A DNA stretch of 38,062 nt from the NCBI GenBank assembly GCA_002238925.1, contig MPNH01000051.1:1-38062 (forward strand). Direction: 5' to 3'. The notes below the pieces were generated by a model, which was not told the origin of the DNA, did no database searches, and saw only the letters and a program-made list of their open reading frames with translations. Below are positions 31,538 to 38,062 of this stretch, piece by piece. The position numbers were made by a program, and so were the translations under genes. Source of the stretch: Spirochaetaceae bacterium bin103. Its GTDB lineage: Bacteria > Spirochaetota > Spirochaetia > SZUA-6 > Bin103. Position 1 is the stretch's first letter; every line of letters starts with the position of its first letter.

Positions 31538-32524
31538 ATGAGCTTCGACCTGCTCACACCCTACGTGGCCGCGCAGGCGGTCGAGTCGGTGATCGCGACG
31601 CCGGTGGACGGGGCGTTGACCGGCTATCCGAGCTACGTCAACCGCGTGTACGGGTTCGGCGCCGAGGACGGCGGGCAGTACGTGGCCAAGTTCTACCGGC
31701 CCGGCCGCTGGTCATGGCAAGCAATCGACGAGGAGCACCGCTTGGTGACCGCCTGCGCGGCCGAGGAGCTGCCGGTGGTGGCGCCGCTTGCCGACGGTGA
31801 CGGCGACACCCTGCACGCGGTGACCGCCGCGGACGGCGAAGCGGAGCAGGAGTTCCTGTTTGCCGTCTACCCGAAGCGCGGCGGGCGCAACTTCGACGCC
31901 GACCGCGACCAGGACTGGCTGCGCATCGGCGCATTGGTGGGCAGACTGCACGCGGTCATGGCCGGCGATGAGGCCAGCCACCGGCTCACTTGCACGCCGC
32001 GGGCCGCGACCGCGCGTTTCATCGTCGACTTGGCGCAGGCCGGTGTCGTGGTGCCCGATGCCGCCGATGAGTTCTTCGACCTGGCGAACCGCGCTGTGGT
32101 ACTGATCGCGCCGCTGTTCGAGGGCGTGGCGTTGCAGCCGGTGCACGGCGACTGCCACCGCGGCAACATCCTGGACCGTGCCGCCGGCGGCCTGCTGCTG
32201 ATTGACTTCGACGACCTGATGGTGGGTCCCGCGGTGCAGGACCTGTGGCTGCTGCTGCCCGGCCGCGTGAACGACAGCCGGCGCGATCTGGAGTTGCTGC
32301 TGGAGGGCTACGAGCAGTTCCGGCCGTTCGACTGCCGCACCGTGCGGCTGATCGAGCCGCTGCGGCTGATGCGGATGATCTACTACCTGGCTTGGTCCGC
32401 GCTACAGCGCCACGATCCCGGCTTCCGTTCGTCGTTCCCGCGGTGGGGCGGGGCGGCATTCTGGGCCCAGGAGGTCGAAGACCTGCGCACCCAGCTCGAC
32501 GTGATCGAAGCCGAACTCGCCTGA
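31538..32524 (+). CDS. srkA: SrkA-like stress response kinase (APH/HipA-related fold)
   Basis: 328 residues from the ATG at 31538; the frame is open to a TTG at 31529. SrkA (YihE/RdoA) is a protein kinase of aminoglycoside-phosphotransferase fold that protects E. coli under stress. The sequence has the family's NRVYGFG, the Lys of YVAKFYRPGRWSW (equivalent of the ATP-binding Lys), and AEQEFLFAVYPKRGG. It also has the catalytic loop VHGDCHRGNIL, with Asp, His and Asn, and the metal-binding LIDFDDLMVGP. The end resembles SrkA (RLMRMIYYLAW). Length matches E. coli SrkA. Whether it does the same job here is inferred from the sequence. Confidence 0.85.
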   Translation: MSFDLLTPYVAAQAVESVIATPVDGALTGYPSYVNRVYGFGAEDGGQYVAKFYRPGRWSWQAIDEEHRLVTACAAEELPVVAPLADGDGDTLHAVTAADGEAEQEFLFAVYPKRGGRNFDADRDQDWLRIGALVGRLHAVMAGDEASHRLTCTPRAATARFIVDLAQAGVVVPDAADEFFDLANRAVVLIAPLFEGVALQPVHGDCHRGNILDRAAGGLLLIDFDDLMVGPAVQDLWLLLPGRVNDSRRDLELLLEGYEQFRPFDCRTVRLIEPLRLMRMIYYLAWSALQRHDPGFRSSFPRWGGAAFWAQEVEDLRTQLDVIEAELA

Positions 32525-32620
32525 TCCGCGTACCCTCGCCGGCCGCGCACCTTATGCGCGCCGGCGGTTGTCTGGCATGATAGCCGTACCGACGCGAGTG
32601 GAACGAACGGAGGGGAGCCG

Positions 32621-33721
32621 ATGCGAGGAGTGGTGCCGCTGGGCGGGGGCCGGGTTGAAGTGCGCGAGGTGCCGGATCCGCGACCGGGGCCGGGCGAGGC
32701 GGTGGTGGCGCTGCGCAACGCCGGCATCTGCGGCAGCGACCTGCACACGGCGCACAACAGCTGGGAGGAGATCGGCGAGCGGCAGAACCTGGTGATCGGC
32801 CACGAGGCGAGCGGCGTGGTGGCAGAGGTGGGGGCAGGCGTGTCCCCGGCGCTGGTCGGCACGCGCGTGTCGGTGTACCACTACCGCGGCTGCGGGCTGT
32901 GCCGGCACTGTCTGGCCGGGGAGATCGTGTTCTGCGCCGGCAAGCGCGGCTACGGCTGGCACGTGCACGGCGCCGCCGCCGACTACCTGCTCACCGACGC
33001 CCGCAACTGCTGCCCGCTGCCGGACCAGTTGACCCATCTGGACGGCTCCTTCCTGGCCTGCGCCGCCGGCACCGCCTACGCCGCGCTACGCAAGCTGGAG
33101 GCCGTTCCCGGTGCGTCCGCGTGCGCAGTGGTGGGGCTGGGGCCTGTCGGGCTGGCGGCGGCGATGCTGGCGCGCGCCATGGGCTGGCAGGTAATCGGCC
33201 TGGACCGCGTCGCGGAACGGCGCGCCTACGCCGAAGCGCAGGGCATCACCACCGTCGCGCCGCCGAAGAACGATCACGGTGCCGACGGCCGGGATGCGCC
33301 GGCGGGAAGGGTGGAGGGTGGCCCCGGACCGCTGACCGAGGCGGTGCGCGCGGTTACCGGCGGCGCCGATCCGGGGCGGGTGTTCGATGCGTCCGGCAGC
33401 GAGGGCGGGCTGGCGGCGGCGCTGACGGTGGTGGGCCGCGGTGGGCGGGTGGTCACGGTCGGGCGCGGCATGTGGCCGCTGCGGTTTGCGCCGCAGGTCA
33501 ACGTCGCCGACCTGATCCGCAAGCAGGCGCAGGTGATGGGCTCCTGGGTGCTGCCGATCCACTACTACTATGCCCTGGTGGACCTGATGGTCGCCACCGG
33601 CACCAGCTTCGCGCCGCTGGACGCCGGCCGGTTCCCGATCGACGACGCGCCGCGCGCATTTGCCAAGGCTGAGGCGCCGAACACACTCGGCAAGGTCTCG
33701 CTTGCTTGGCCGGGCTGGTAA
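32621..33721 (+). CDS. Zinc-dependent alcohol dehydrogenase (MDR family)
   Basis: 366 residues from the ATG at 32621, with GGAGGGGAG upstream. Catalytic zinc ligands are Cys37 (GICGSD) and His61-Glu62 (GHE). The structural zinc lobe is complete: Cys91, Cys94, Cys97, Cys105 (CGLCRHCLAGEIVFC). The Rossmann motif GLGPVGLAAAM is in the middle. A Gly/Asp-rich stretch after the Rossmann strand (DHGADGRDAPAGRVEGG) is an insert not usual in short MDR proteins. Members oxidise polyols or alcohols with NAD(P); sorbitol or threonine dehydrogenase-like activity is possible, but the substrate is not evident. It precedes the ATPase/TPR module by 98 bp. Confidence 0.9.
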   Translation: MRGVVPLGGGRVEVREVPDPRPGPGEAVVALRNAGICGSDLHTAHNSWEEIGERQNLVIGHEASGVVAEVGAGVSPALVGTRVSVYHYRGCGLCRHCLAGEIVFCAGKRGYGWHVHGAAADYLLTDARNCCPLPDQLTHLDGSFLACAAGTAYAALRKLEAVPGASACAVVGLGPVGLAAAMLARAMGWQVIGLDRVAERRAYAEAQGITTVAPPKNDHGADGRDAPAGRVEGGPGPLTEAVRAVTGGADPGRVFDASGSEGGLAAALTVVGRGGRVVTVGRGMWPLRFAPQVNVADLIRKQAQVMGSWVLPIHYYYALVDLMVATGTSFAPLDAGRFPIDDAPRAFAKAEAPNTLGKVSLAWPGW

Positions 33722-33730
33722 CTGAGGGGC

Positions 33731-33787
33731 CGTTTCGGTCGTTTCGGTGTGAGACTCATTGACGCCACCTCGCTGCCAGTGGACATT
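33731..33787 (+). promoter_or_regulatory. Possible control region of the ATPase/TPR module
   Basis: CGTTTCGGT is repeated in tandem at 33731-33739 and 33740-33748. TTGACG (33759-33764), 17 bases before GACATT (33782-33787), is a weak promoter-like pair. The ATG at 33820 follows AGGAGGT at 33810-33816. The tandem 9-mer could be an operator; nothing more can be said. Confidence 0.35.
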
Positions 33788-33819
33788 GGTAGAGACGTAG
33801 CCGAACGTCAGGAGGTAGG

Positions 33820-35151
33820 ATGACTGGACCTTGGCAGCCACCGAGTGACCTCTGGGAGGTCAATCAGAGCCTGCAGCTCGATGAGCACCTCGACGGTGAT
33901 CGGGACCCGCGATGGGTGGACACCGAGCGTGCACGCGGCGAATACAGCCTGACCCGCCTCTGTCGTGCTCTTGGCGTCGACCGTACGCAGCGCAGATTGG
34001 CGGCTCCTGCCCACGGCTACTACCTCTTTTGCGGACATCGAGGCTCGGGAAAGAGCACCGAGCTCAGGCGCATCGGGCACAAGCTTCATGATCGCGACTT
34101 CTACTACGTGGTGTTTGCCGATGCGGCTCAGGAGCTCGACGTCAACAATCTCCGATATCAGGATGTGCTGCTGCACCTCGCCAGCAGGCTCATGAAACAG
34201 CTCGTGGATGACGGAATTCGCGTTGACGAAATTCATCTGGGTAAGCTGCAGGAGTGGTTCACGAAGAGAGTCGAGAGAACCACGAATACCAAAGACTTCG
34301 CACTTGAAGCCAAGGCAGGAATCGGCGGTAGCGTGGGACTCCCGCTCGTGGCCAAGCTGTTCGCTCAATTCAGCACCGCCTTCAAGACCAACACGACCTA
34401 CAAGGAGGAACTGAGAACTACGCTTCGGAACCACTTCAGCGAGTTTGCAGACGGGTTCAATAACCTCATTACGGTGACCGAAGACACCTTGCCGGGTACC
34501 GGGAAGGGTGTCCGGATTCTCTTCGTGATCGACGGCACCGATCGTCTGGGTGGTGATGATGCGCAGGCGTTCTTCGAAGCGGACGTCCATCAATTACAGC
34601 TCGTGCGGTCCTTGTTCGTGTATTGCGCACCGGTTCACCTTGCCTACGAAGGGGCAAGCGTAGGACAGAGCTTTTCTTCCATCTTCCGGTTGCCGATGAT
34701 CAAACTGCGCCACCGCAACGGCTCTCCTCATGAGGCAGGACGCATCGCGATGGGGGAAATGCTTCATCTGCGCGCCGCCGCCGAGTTGTTCGATGCCGGT
34801 GTCGCTGACCGTCTGATTGAGCACAGCGGTGGCCATCCGCGTGATCTCCTGCGACTCCTTCTGAACGCATTCAAACATGCCGAACACGACCGTTTCGATG
34901 ATGCATCAGCTCATCAGGCAGTGCGCGAAATGGCAGCTGACTTTCGCCGCATGCTGAACCCCGACGACTACCGGATGCTGGCAGCGATAGACGCTGGCCA
35001 CGGGCCTCCGGATGCTTCGGAACGCAATCGTTTGCTTTATTGCCTCGCTCTGCTGGAGTACAATGACCACTTCTGGCGCAGCCACCCCGTAATTCGTTCC
35101 ACGCAGGAGTACGTGGCCGCTCGGGATGCTCTCGCCCGATCCGATGAGTGA
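33820..35151 (+). CDS. P-loop ATPase of a two-gene ATPase/TPR module
   Basis: 443 residues from an ATG with AGGAGGT four bases upstream. The Walker A is GHRGSGKST (72-80), Walker B VRILFVIDGTDRL (Asp238), and a sensor-2-like GGHPRDLLRLLLNA begins at 337; this is the layout of AAA/STAND-type NTPases. Residues ~8-60 (DLWEVNQSLQLDEHLDG, then RYVD-like RWVDTERARGEYSLTRL) and YYVVFADAAQELDVNNLRY match a set of uncharacterised ATPases that I recall beside TPR proteins in cyanobacteria and similar bacteria. The C-terminus is helical (MLNPDDYRMLAAIDAG, then LYCLALLEYNDHFWRSHPVI) and looks winged-helix-like. It overlaps the TPR gene by eight bases (ATGAGTGA), so the two are likely translated together. 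Function unknown; a defence or signalling role is inference. Confidence 0.75.
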   Translation: MTGPWQPPSDLWEVNQSLQLDEHLDGDRDPRWVDTERARGEYSLTRLCRALGVDRTQRRLAAPAHGYYLFCGHRGSGKSTELRRIGHKLHDRDFYYVVFADAAQELDVNNLRYQDVLLHLASRLMKQLVDDGIRVDEIHLGKLQEWFTKRVERTTNTKDFALEAKAGIGGSVGLPLVAKLFAQFSTAFKTNTTYKEELRTTLRNHFSEFADGFNNLITVTEDTLPGTGKGVRILFVIDGTDRLGGDDAQAFFEADVHQLQLVRSLFVYCAPVHLAYEGASVGQSFSSIFRLPMIKLRHRNGSPHEAGRIAMGEMLHLRAAAELFDAGVADRLIEHSGGHPRDLLRLLLNAFKHAEHDRFDDASAHQAVREMAADFRRMLNPDDYRMLAAIDAGHGPPDASERNRLLYCLALLEYNDHFWRSHPVIRSTQEYVAARDALARSDE

Positions 35152-37570
35152 CGCCCAAGCGTCGTGGCCGCTCCGCTCGGAACACTCCGGGGCATTGCTT
35201 CGGCTCCGCAGGCTGGTGGAGAACCGGCAGTCGTTTGTCCTTTGCTTCCTCACCTATTCCGACAGCGCCTATCGCGAGACTGTGGCCGTTTTTCTCGCGG
35301 AACTGTTGAACGCTTGGCTTCGCGTTGCTATCGACGGTAAGGCCCGAGTCGGTACCGAGGAGCTGTTCGGGCGGCTGAGTGACCCCACATACGTGGGTCC
35401 GGCGCAGCTCAACGGCTTGGAGTCGTGGCCGGATGGGCTGGATGATCTGTTGACACGGCTGAACTACCGCCGGGAAGCTTTCGCCGCGCGGTGTCAGCGC
35501 CCCTTGTTGATATGGATTCGGAGACGTGACCTGCAAACGGTGGCAACCGGCGCTGCCGACCTGTGGGCGTGGCGGTCCGGTGTATTCGATTTTGCGCTAT
35601 CGGAAGTGCCCGCGCGAGCGGAACCGCGTCACGTTCGAACTGACCCCATCGCGGTGGACAGGCCCGCGCGCCAGCAGCGCTTGGTGGATTTGCAGCGGTA
35701 TCTTCATGCACGTCCGTCGTTGAATGCAGTGGACGCGAACTTGCTGGTCGAGCTTGGTGACGTGCAGGTTTCTCTCGGGCACCCGGAGGAAGCGGAGCAG
35801 TCTTACTCGGAGGCGTTGACAGTGGTGTCAGCGACGGACGATCGCCGGCGCCGAGCGATCGTGCGGGGGCGGATTGCTAACACGCTGGTAGCGCGCGGGG
35901 TTCTGGAGGAGGCGCTGCGCATCCGGAGAGAAGAGGAAATCCCTGTCTACGAACGCCTGGGGGACGAGCGTTCGCTTGCCATTACCCGGGGCGAGATCGC
36001 CGACATTCTGGAGTTGCGCGGAGACCTGGAGGAGGCGTTGCGTATCCGGAGGGAAGAGCAGATCCCGGTCTACGAGCGCTTGGGGGACGAGCGTTCGCTT
36101 GCGATTGCCCGAGGGAAGATCGCCGACATTCTGGAGTTGCGCGGAGACCTGGAGGAGGCGTTGCGTATTCGGAGGGAAGAGCAGATCCCGGTCTACGAGC
36201 GCTTGGGGGAGGAGCGTTCGCTTGCCGTTACGCGGGGCGAGATCGCCGACATTCTGGAGTTGCGCGGAGACCTGGAGGAGGCGTTGCGCATCCGGAGGGA
36301 AAAGCAGGTCCCTGTCTACGAACGCCTGGGGGACGAGCGTTCGCTTGCGATTACCCGGAGCAAGATCGCCGACATTCTGCAGTTGCGCGGAGACCTGGAC
36401 GAGGCGCTGCGCATCCGGAGGGAAGAGCAGGTCCCGGTCTACGAGCGCTTGGGGGACGAGCGTTCGCTTGCGATTACCCGAGGGAAGATCGCCGACATTC
36501 TGCAGTTGCGCGGAGACCCGGACGAGGCGCTGCGCATCCGGAGGGAAGAGGAGATTCCGGTCTACGAACGCCTCGGGGATGTGCGTTCGCTTGCCATTAC
36601 CCGGGGCGAGATCGCCGACATTCTGGAGTTGCGCGGAGACCTGGAGGAGGCACTGCGTATCAGGAGGGAAGAGGAGATTCCGGTCTACGAAAGCCTCGGG
36701 GATGTGCGTTCGCTTGCCATTACCCGGGGCGAGATCGCCGACATTCTGGAGTTGCGCGGAGACCTGGAGGAGGCACTGCGTATCCGGAGGGAAGAGGAGA
36801 TTCCGGTCTACGAACGCCTCGGGGATGTGCGTTCGCTTGCGATTGCCCGAGGGAAGATCGCCGACATTCTGCAGGTGCGCGGAGGCTTGGACGAGGCGCT
36901 GCGAATCCGGAGGGAAGAGCAGATACCAGTCTACGAACGCCTGGGGGACGAGCGTTCACTTGCCATTGCCCGAGGCAAGATCGCCGACATTCTGCAGGTG
37001 CGCGGAGACCTGGACGAAGCGCTACGCATCCGGAGGGAAGAGGAGATTCCGGTCTACGAACGCTTGGGTGATGAGCGTTCGCTTGCCATTACGCGGGGGC
37101 AGATCGCCGACATTCTGCAGACACGCGGGAAGCTGGACGAGGCGCTGCGGATCCGGAGGGACGAGCAGATTCCGGCGTACGAGCGCCTGGGTGACGAGCG
37201 TTCGCTCGCCATCGCCCGTGGCAGGATCGCCGACATTCTGCAGGCACGCGGGGAACTTGACGAGGCGTTGCGGATCCGGAGGGACGAGCAGATTCCGGTG
37301 TACGAGCGCCTGGGTGACGTACGTTCGCTTGCCATCGCCCGTGGCAGGATCGCCGACATACTGCAGGCACGCGGGGAACTTGACGAGGCGCTGCGGATCC
37401 GGAGGGACGAGCAGATTCCGGTGTACGAGCGCCTGGGTGACGAGCGCTCGCTCGCAATCGCCCGTGGCAGGATCGCCGACATTCTGCAGGCACGCGGGGA
37501 CGTGCACGAGGCGCTGCGCATGCCGGCGCCCGCGACGGTGGACGGCGGACCTTCGGGGGGAGGTGAGTAG
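35144..37570 (+). CDS. TPR-repeat protein partner of the P-loop ATPase
   Basis: 808 residues from the ATG at 35144, or six more from the ATG at 35126. Residues 1-190 form a non-repeat domain (RQSFVLCFLTYSDSAYRETVAVFLAELLN; PLLIWIRRRDLQTVATGAADLWAWRSGVFDF). I recall such a segment at the start of other TPR proteins of uncertain role. One degenerate TPR follows (VDANLLVELGDVQVSLGHPEEAEQSYSEAL). From residue 263, 13 copies of a 41-residue unit follow, each of the form EEQIPVYERLGDERSLAITR, then GKIADILQLRGDLDEALRIRR. Their DNA is nearly as alike as the protein. The unit is two helices, Tpr_12-like, longer than the standard 34. The tail is short (MPAPATVDGGPSGGGE). It is likely a scaffold that senses a partner and controls the ATPase, a guess from the pairing. 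Confidence 0.8.
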   Translation: MSDAQASWPLRSEHSGALLRLRRLVENRQSFVLCFLTYSDSAYRETVAVFLAELLNAWLRVAIDGKARVGTEELFGRLSDPTYVGPAQLNGLESWPDGLDDLLTRLNYRREAFAARCQRPLLIWIRRRDLQTVATGAADLWAWRSGVFDFALSEVPARAEPRHVRTDPIAVDRPARQQRLVDLQRYLHARPSLNAVDANLLVELGDVQVSLGHPEEAEQSYSEALTVVSATDDRRRRAIVRGRIANTLVARGVLEEALRIRREEEIPVYERLGDERSLAITRGEIADILELRGDLEEALRIRREEQIPVYERLGDERSLAIARGKIADILELRGDLEEALRIRREEQIPVYERLGEERSLAVTRGEIADILELRGDLEEALRIRREKQVPVYERLGDERSLAITRSKIADILQLRGDLDEALRIRREEQVPVYERLGDERSLAITRGKIADILQLRGDPDEALRIRREEEIPVYERLGDVRSLAITRGEIADILELRGDLEEALRIRREEEIPVYESLGDVRSLAITRGEIADILELRGDLEEALRIRREEEIPVYERLGDVRSLAIARGKIADILQVRGGLDEALRIRREEQIPVYERLGDERSLAIARGKIADILQVRGDLDEALRIRREEEIPVYERLGDERSLAITRGQIADILQTRGKLDEALRIRRDEQIPAYERLGDERSLAIARGRIADILQARGELDEALRIRRDEQIPVYERLGDVRSLAIARGRIADILQARGELDEALRIRRDEQIPVYERLGDERSLAIARGRIADILQARGDVHEALRMPAPATVDGGPSGGGE
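35930..37528 (+). repeat. Array of 13 near-identical 123-base units in the TPR gene
   Basis: Each unit is 123 bases (41 codons). Copies differ at few sites, such as E/Q/K before IPVYERLG, DERS or DVRS, AITR or AIAR, and ELRG/QLRG/QVRG/QARG. Neighbouring units share variants (units 6-8 carry DVRS; units 11-13 carry RRDEQ and QARG), suggesting recent unequal exchange or gene conversion. All copies stay in frame. Confidence 0.95.
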
Positions 37571-37689
37571 CGCTACGCCCGACCGGCGCGAAGGTGAGCA
37601 TTGTGGCGGTCCGTGTCGCGCGGCCGGCGTCTTCCTGACGATCTTTGCGCGCCGAGCCTCGCCGTTTCGCGACCAGTTGCCGCACTGAA

Positions 37690-37824
37690 AAATCCACACG
37701 AAGTGAAGCTGTTGCCGCATCGAAAGATCCACAGGAACGAGGCGGCGGTAAAGGGGGTGGGGTGCGGGGAGGGGGTGACGATTCCTGTGGATAGTGGGGA
37801 TAACTGAAGTCTGGGTGTGGACCA
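37690..37824. other. Cluster of DnaA-box-like motifs in a non-coding stretch
   Basis: Between the TPR stop and the next coding end (37571-37972) no gene was recognised. Against TTATCCACA the motifs are: AAATCCACA at 37690-37698 (7 of 9), AGATCCACA at 37725-37733 (7 of 9), the complement of TGTGGATAG at 37786-37794 (8 of 9), the complement of TGGGGATAA at 37795-37803 (8 of 9), and a weaker TGTGGACCA at 37816-37824. Two face each strand with a G-rich block between. No dnaA, dnaN or gyrB is nearby. A replication origin, a DnaA-titrating site or chance are all open. Confidence 0.4.
37753..37775 (+). other. G-quadruplex-forming motif
   Basis: Four runs of four or five G separated by loops of 1, 3 and 1 bases, on the plus strand, inside the non-coding region with the DnaA-box-like motifs. 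Short loops and long runs predict a very stable quadruplex. Function unknown. Confidence 0.6.
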
Positions 37825-37972
37825 GGTCGTCGGCCAACGCGGTCGGCGCTTGGGAGCGGGCCGGGCACGGCGCGCAGAGCAGCCTCGATTTCGTCTGCCG
37901 TGGCGAGTTCTTGCTCGATCAGGCGGACCACCTCAGCCGCGGTCGGCACCGCCCGACGCTCGCTCCGGGCGG

Positions 37973-38062
37973 TCAACCGGCCCGCTCGGTCGGGGTGACG
38001 CGGTCGACGACCATACGCAGCAATTTCTGCTGCAGGCGCAGTATCTCACGCTGCAGCGCGGC
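37973..38062 (-). CDS. C-terminal end of a minus-strand gene (start outside window)
   Basis: From the window end, 29 codons read AALQREILRLQQKLLRMVVD, then RVTPTERAG and a TGA at 37973. The spacing of Leu and Ile suggests an amphipathic or coiled-coil helix. The stop overlaps a TTG (37974-37976, TTGA) that begins another open frame running towards the TPR gene; that second frame is not well supported. The product is unrecognised. Confidence 0.3.
   Translation of the reverse strand, partial: AALQREILRLQQKLLRMVVDRVTPTERAG

Noticed and set aside
35976..37688. Second long plus-strand frame over the TPR repeats (Ser/Arg/Trp-rich)
   Set aside because: It is a periodic frame created by the 123-base repeat; every repeat would read SPTF..CAETW. 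The TPR frame has the sensible helical protein and starts at the ATPase stop.
37054..37976. Minus-strand open frames over the TPR array and non-coding end
   Set aside because: They arise from the repeat and stay open through Arg/Ala/Ser-rich noise; no domain and no ribosome-binding site.

Overview
The window is about 38 kb of GC-rich bacterial DNA, densely coded on both strands. No rRNA, tRNA, CRISPR array or intact phage was seen. The mix of genes resembles high-GC, free-living or sponge-associated bacteria known mainly from metagenome assemblies. It includes M81 peptidase, two phytanoyl-CoA dioxygenase-like proteins, a sulfatase, tandem GH32 enzymes, Uma2 and DUF4143 proteins, three toxin-antitoxin pairs, and peptide-type ABC importers. 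The Ala/Glu-rich start of the mature binding protein and the spore-photoproduct-lyase-like protein would suit a spirochaete. That placement is an impression, not a demonstration.

Layout. 1-356: end of an HNH endonuclease. 541-3309 (minus): M81 peptidase and a frameshifted alpha/beta hydrolase. 3449-8250 (plus): SPL-like radical SAM protein, YbaK-type deacylase, then larE-larB-larC for the nickel-pincer cofactor. 8287-11543: sugar epimerase-like protein, GH10-like lipoprotein, PhyH-like dioxygenase. 11551-12193: ParDE-like pair with a palindromic operator. 12320-16170: two GH32-clan enzymes and an SDR in one operon. 16294-17440: a decayed insertion sequence beside an orphan DppC-like permease (17469-18377). 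18435-20528 (minus): Uma2-like protein, RelE/RHH pair with a perfect palindrome, an aspartic protease relic and a SnoaL-like protein. 20736-24643: binding protein, DppB and DppC without ATPases. 24793-26122: AAA/DUF4143 gene broken by a 109-bp imperfect duplication. 26339-29635: SDR, LLM oxidoreductase and, convergently, a sulfatase. 29698-30278: HicAB. 30305-33721: DinB relic, PhyH-like protein, SrkA-like kinase, zinc alcohol dehydrogenase. 33820-37570: a two-gene ATPase plus TPR module. 37571-38062: a non-coding stretch with DnaA-box-like motifs and a G-quadruplex motif, then the end of a minus-strand coding sequence.

How the genes work together. The GH32 enzymes, GH10-like lipoprotein, sulfatase, SDRs, alcohol dehydrogenase and ABC importer suggest scavenging of complex, partly sulfated carbohydrates or small organics. 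The Lar genes imply a nickel-pincer enzyme such as LarA elsewhere, since larA is absent here. The best candidate for an undescribed system is the ATPase/TPR pair. A P-loop ATPase (GHRGSGKST Walker A) overlaps a protein with 13 almost identical 41-residue repeats. This is a split NLR/STAND-like arrangement whose repeats look recently homogenised. Its role (defence, signalling or self-recognition) is inference.
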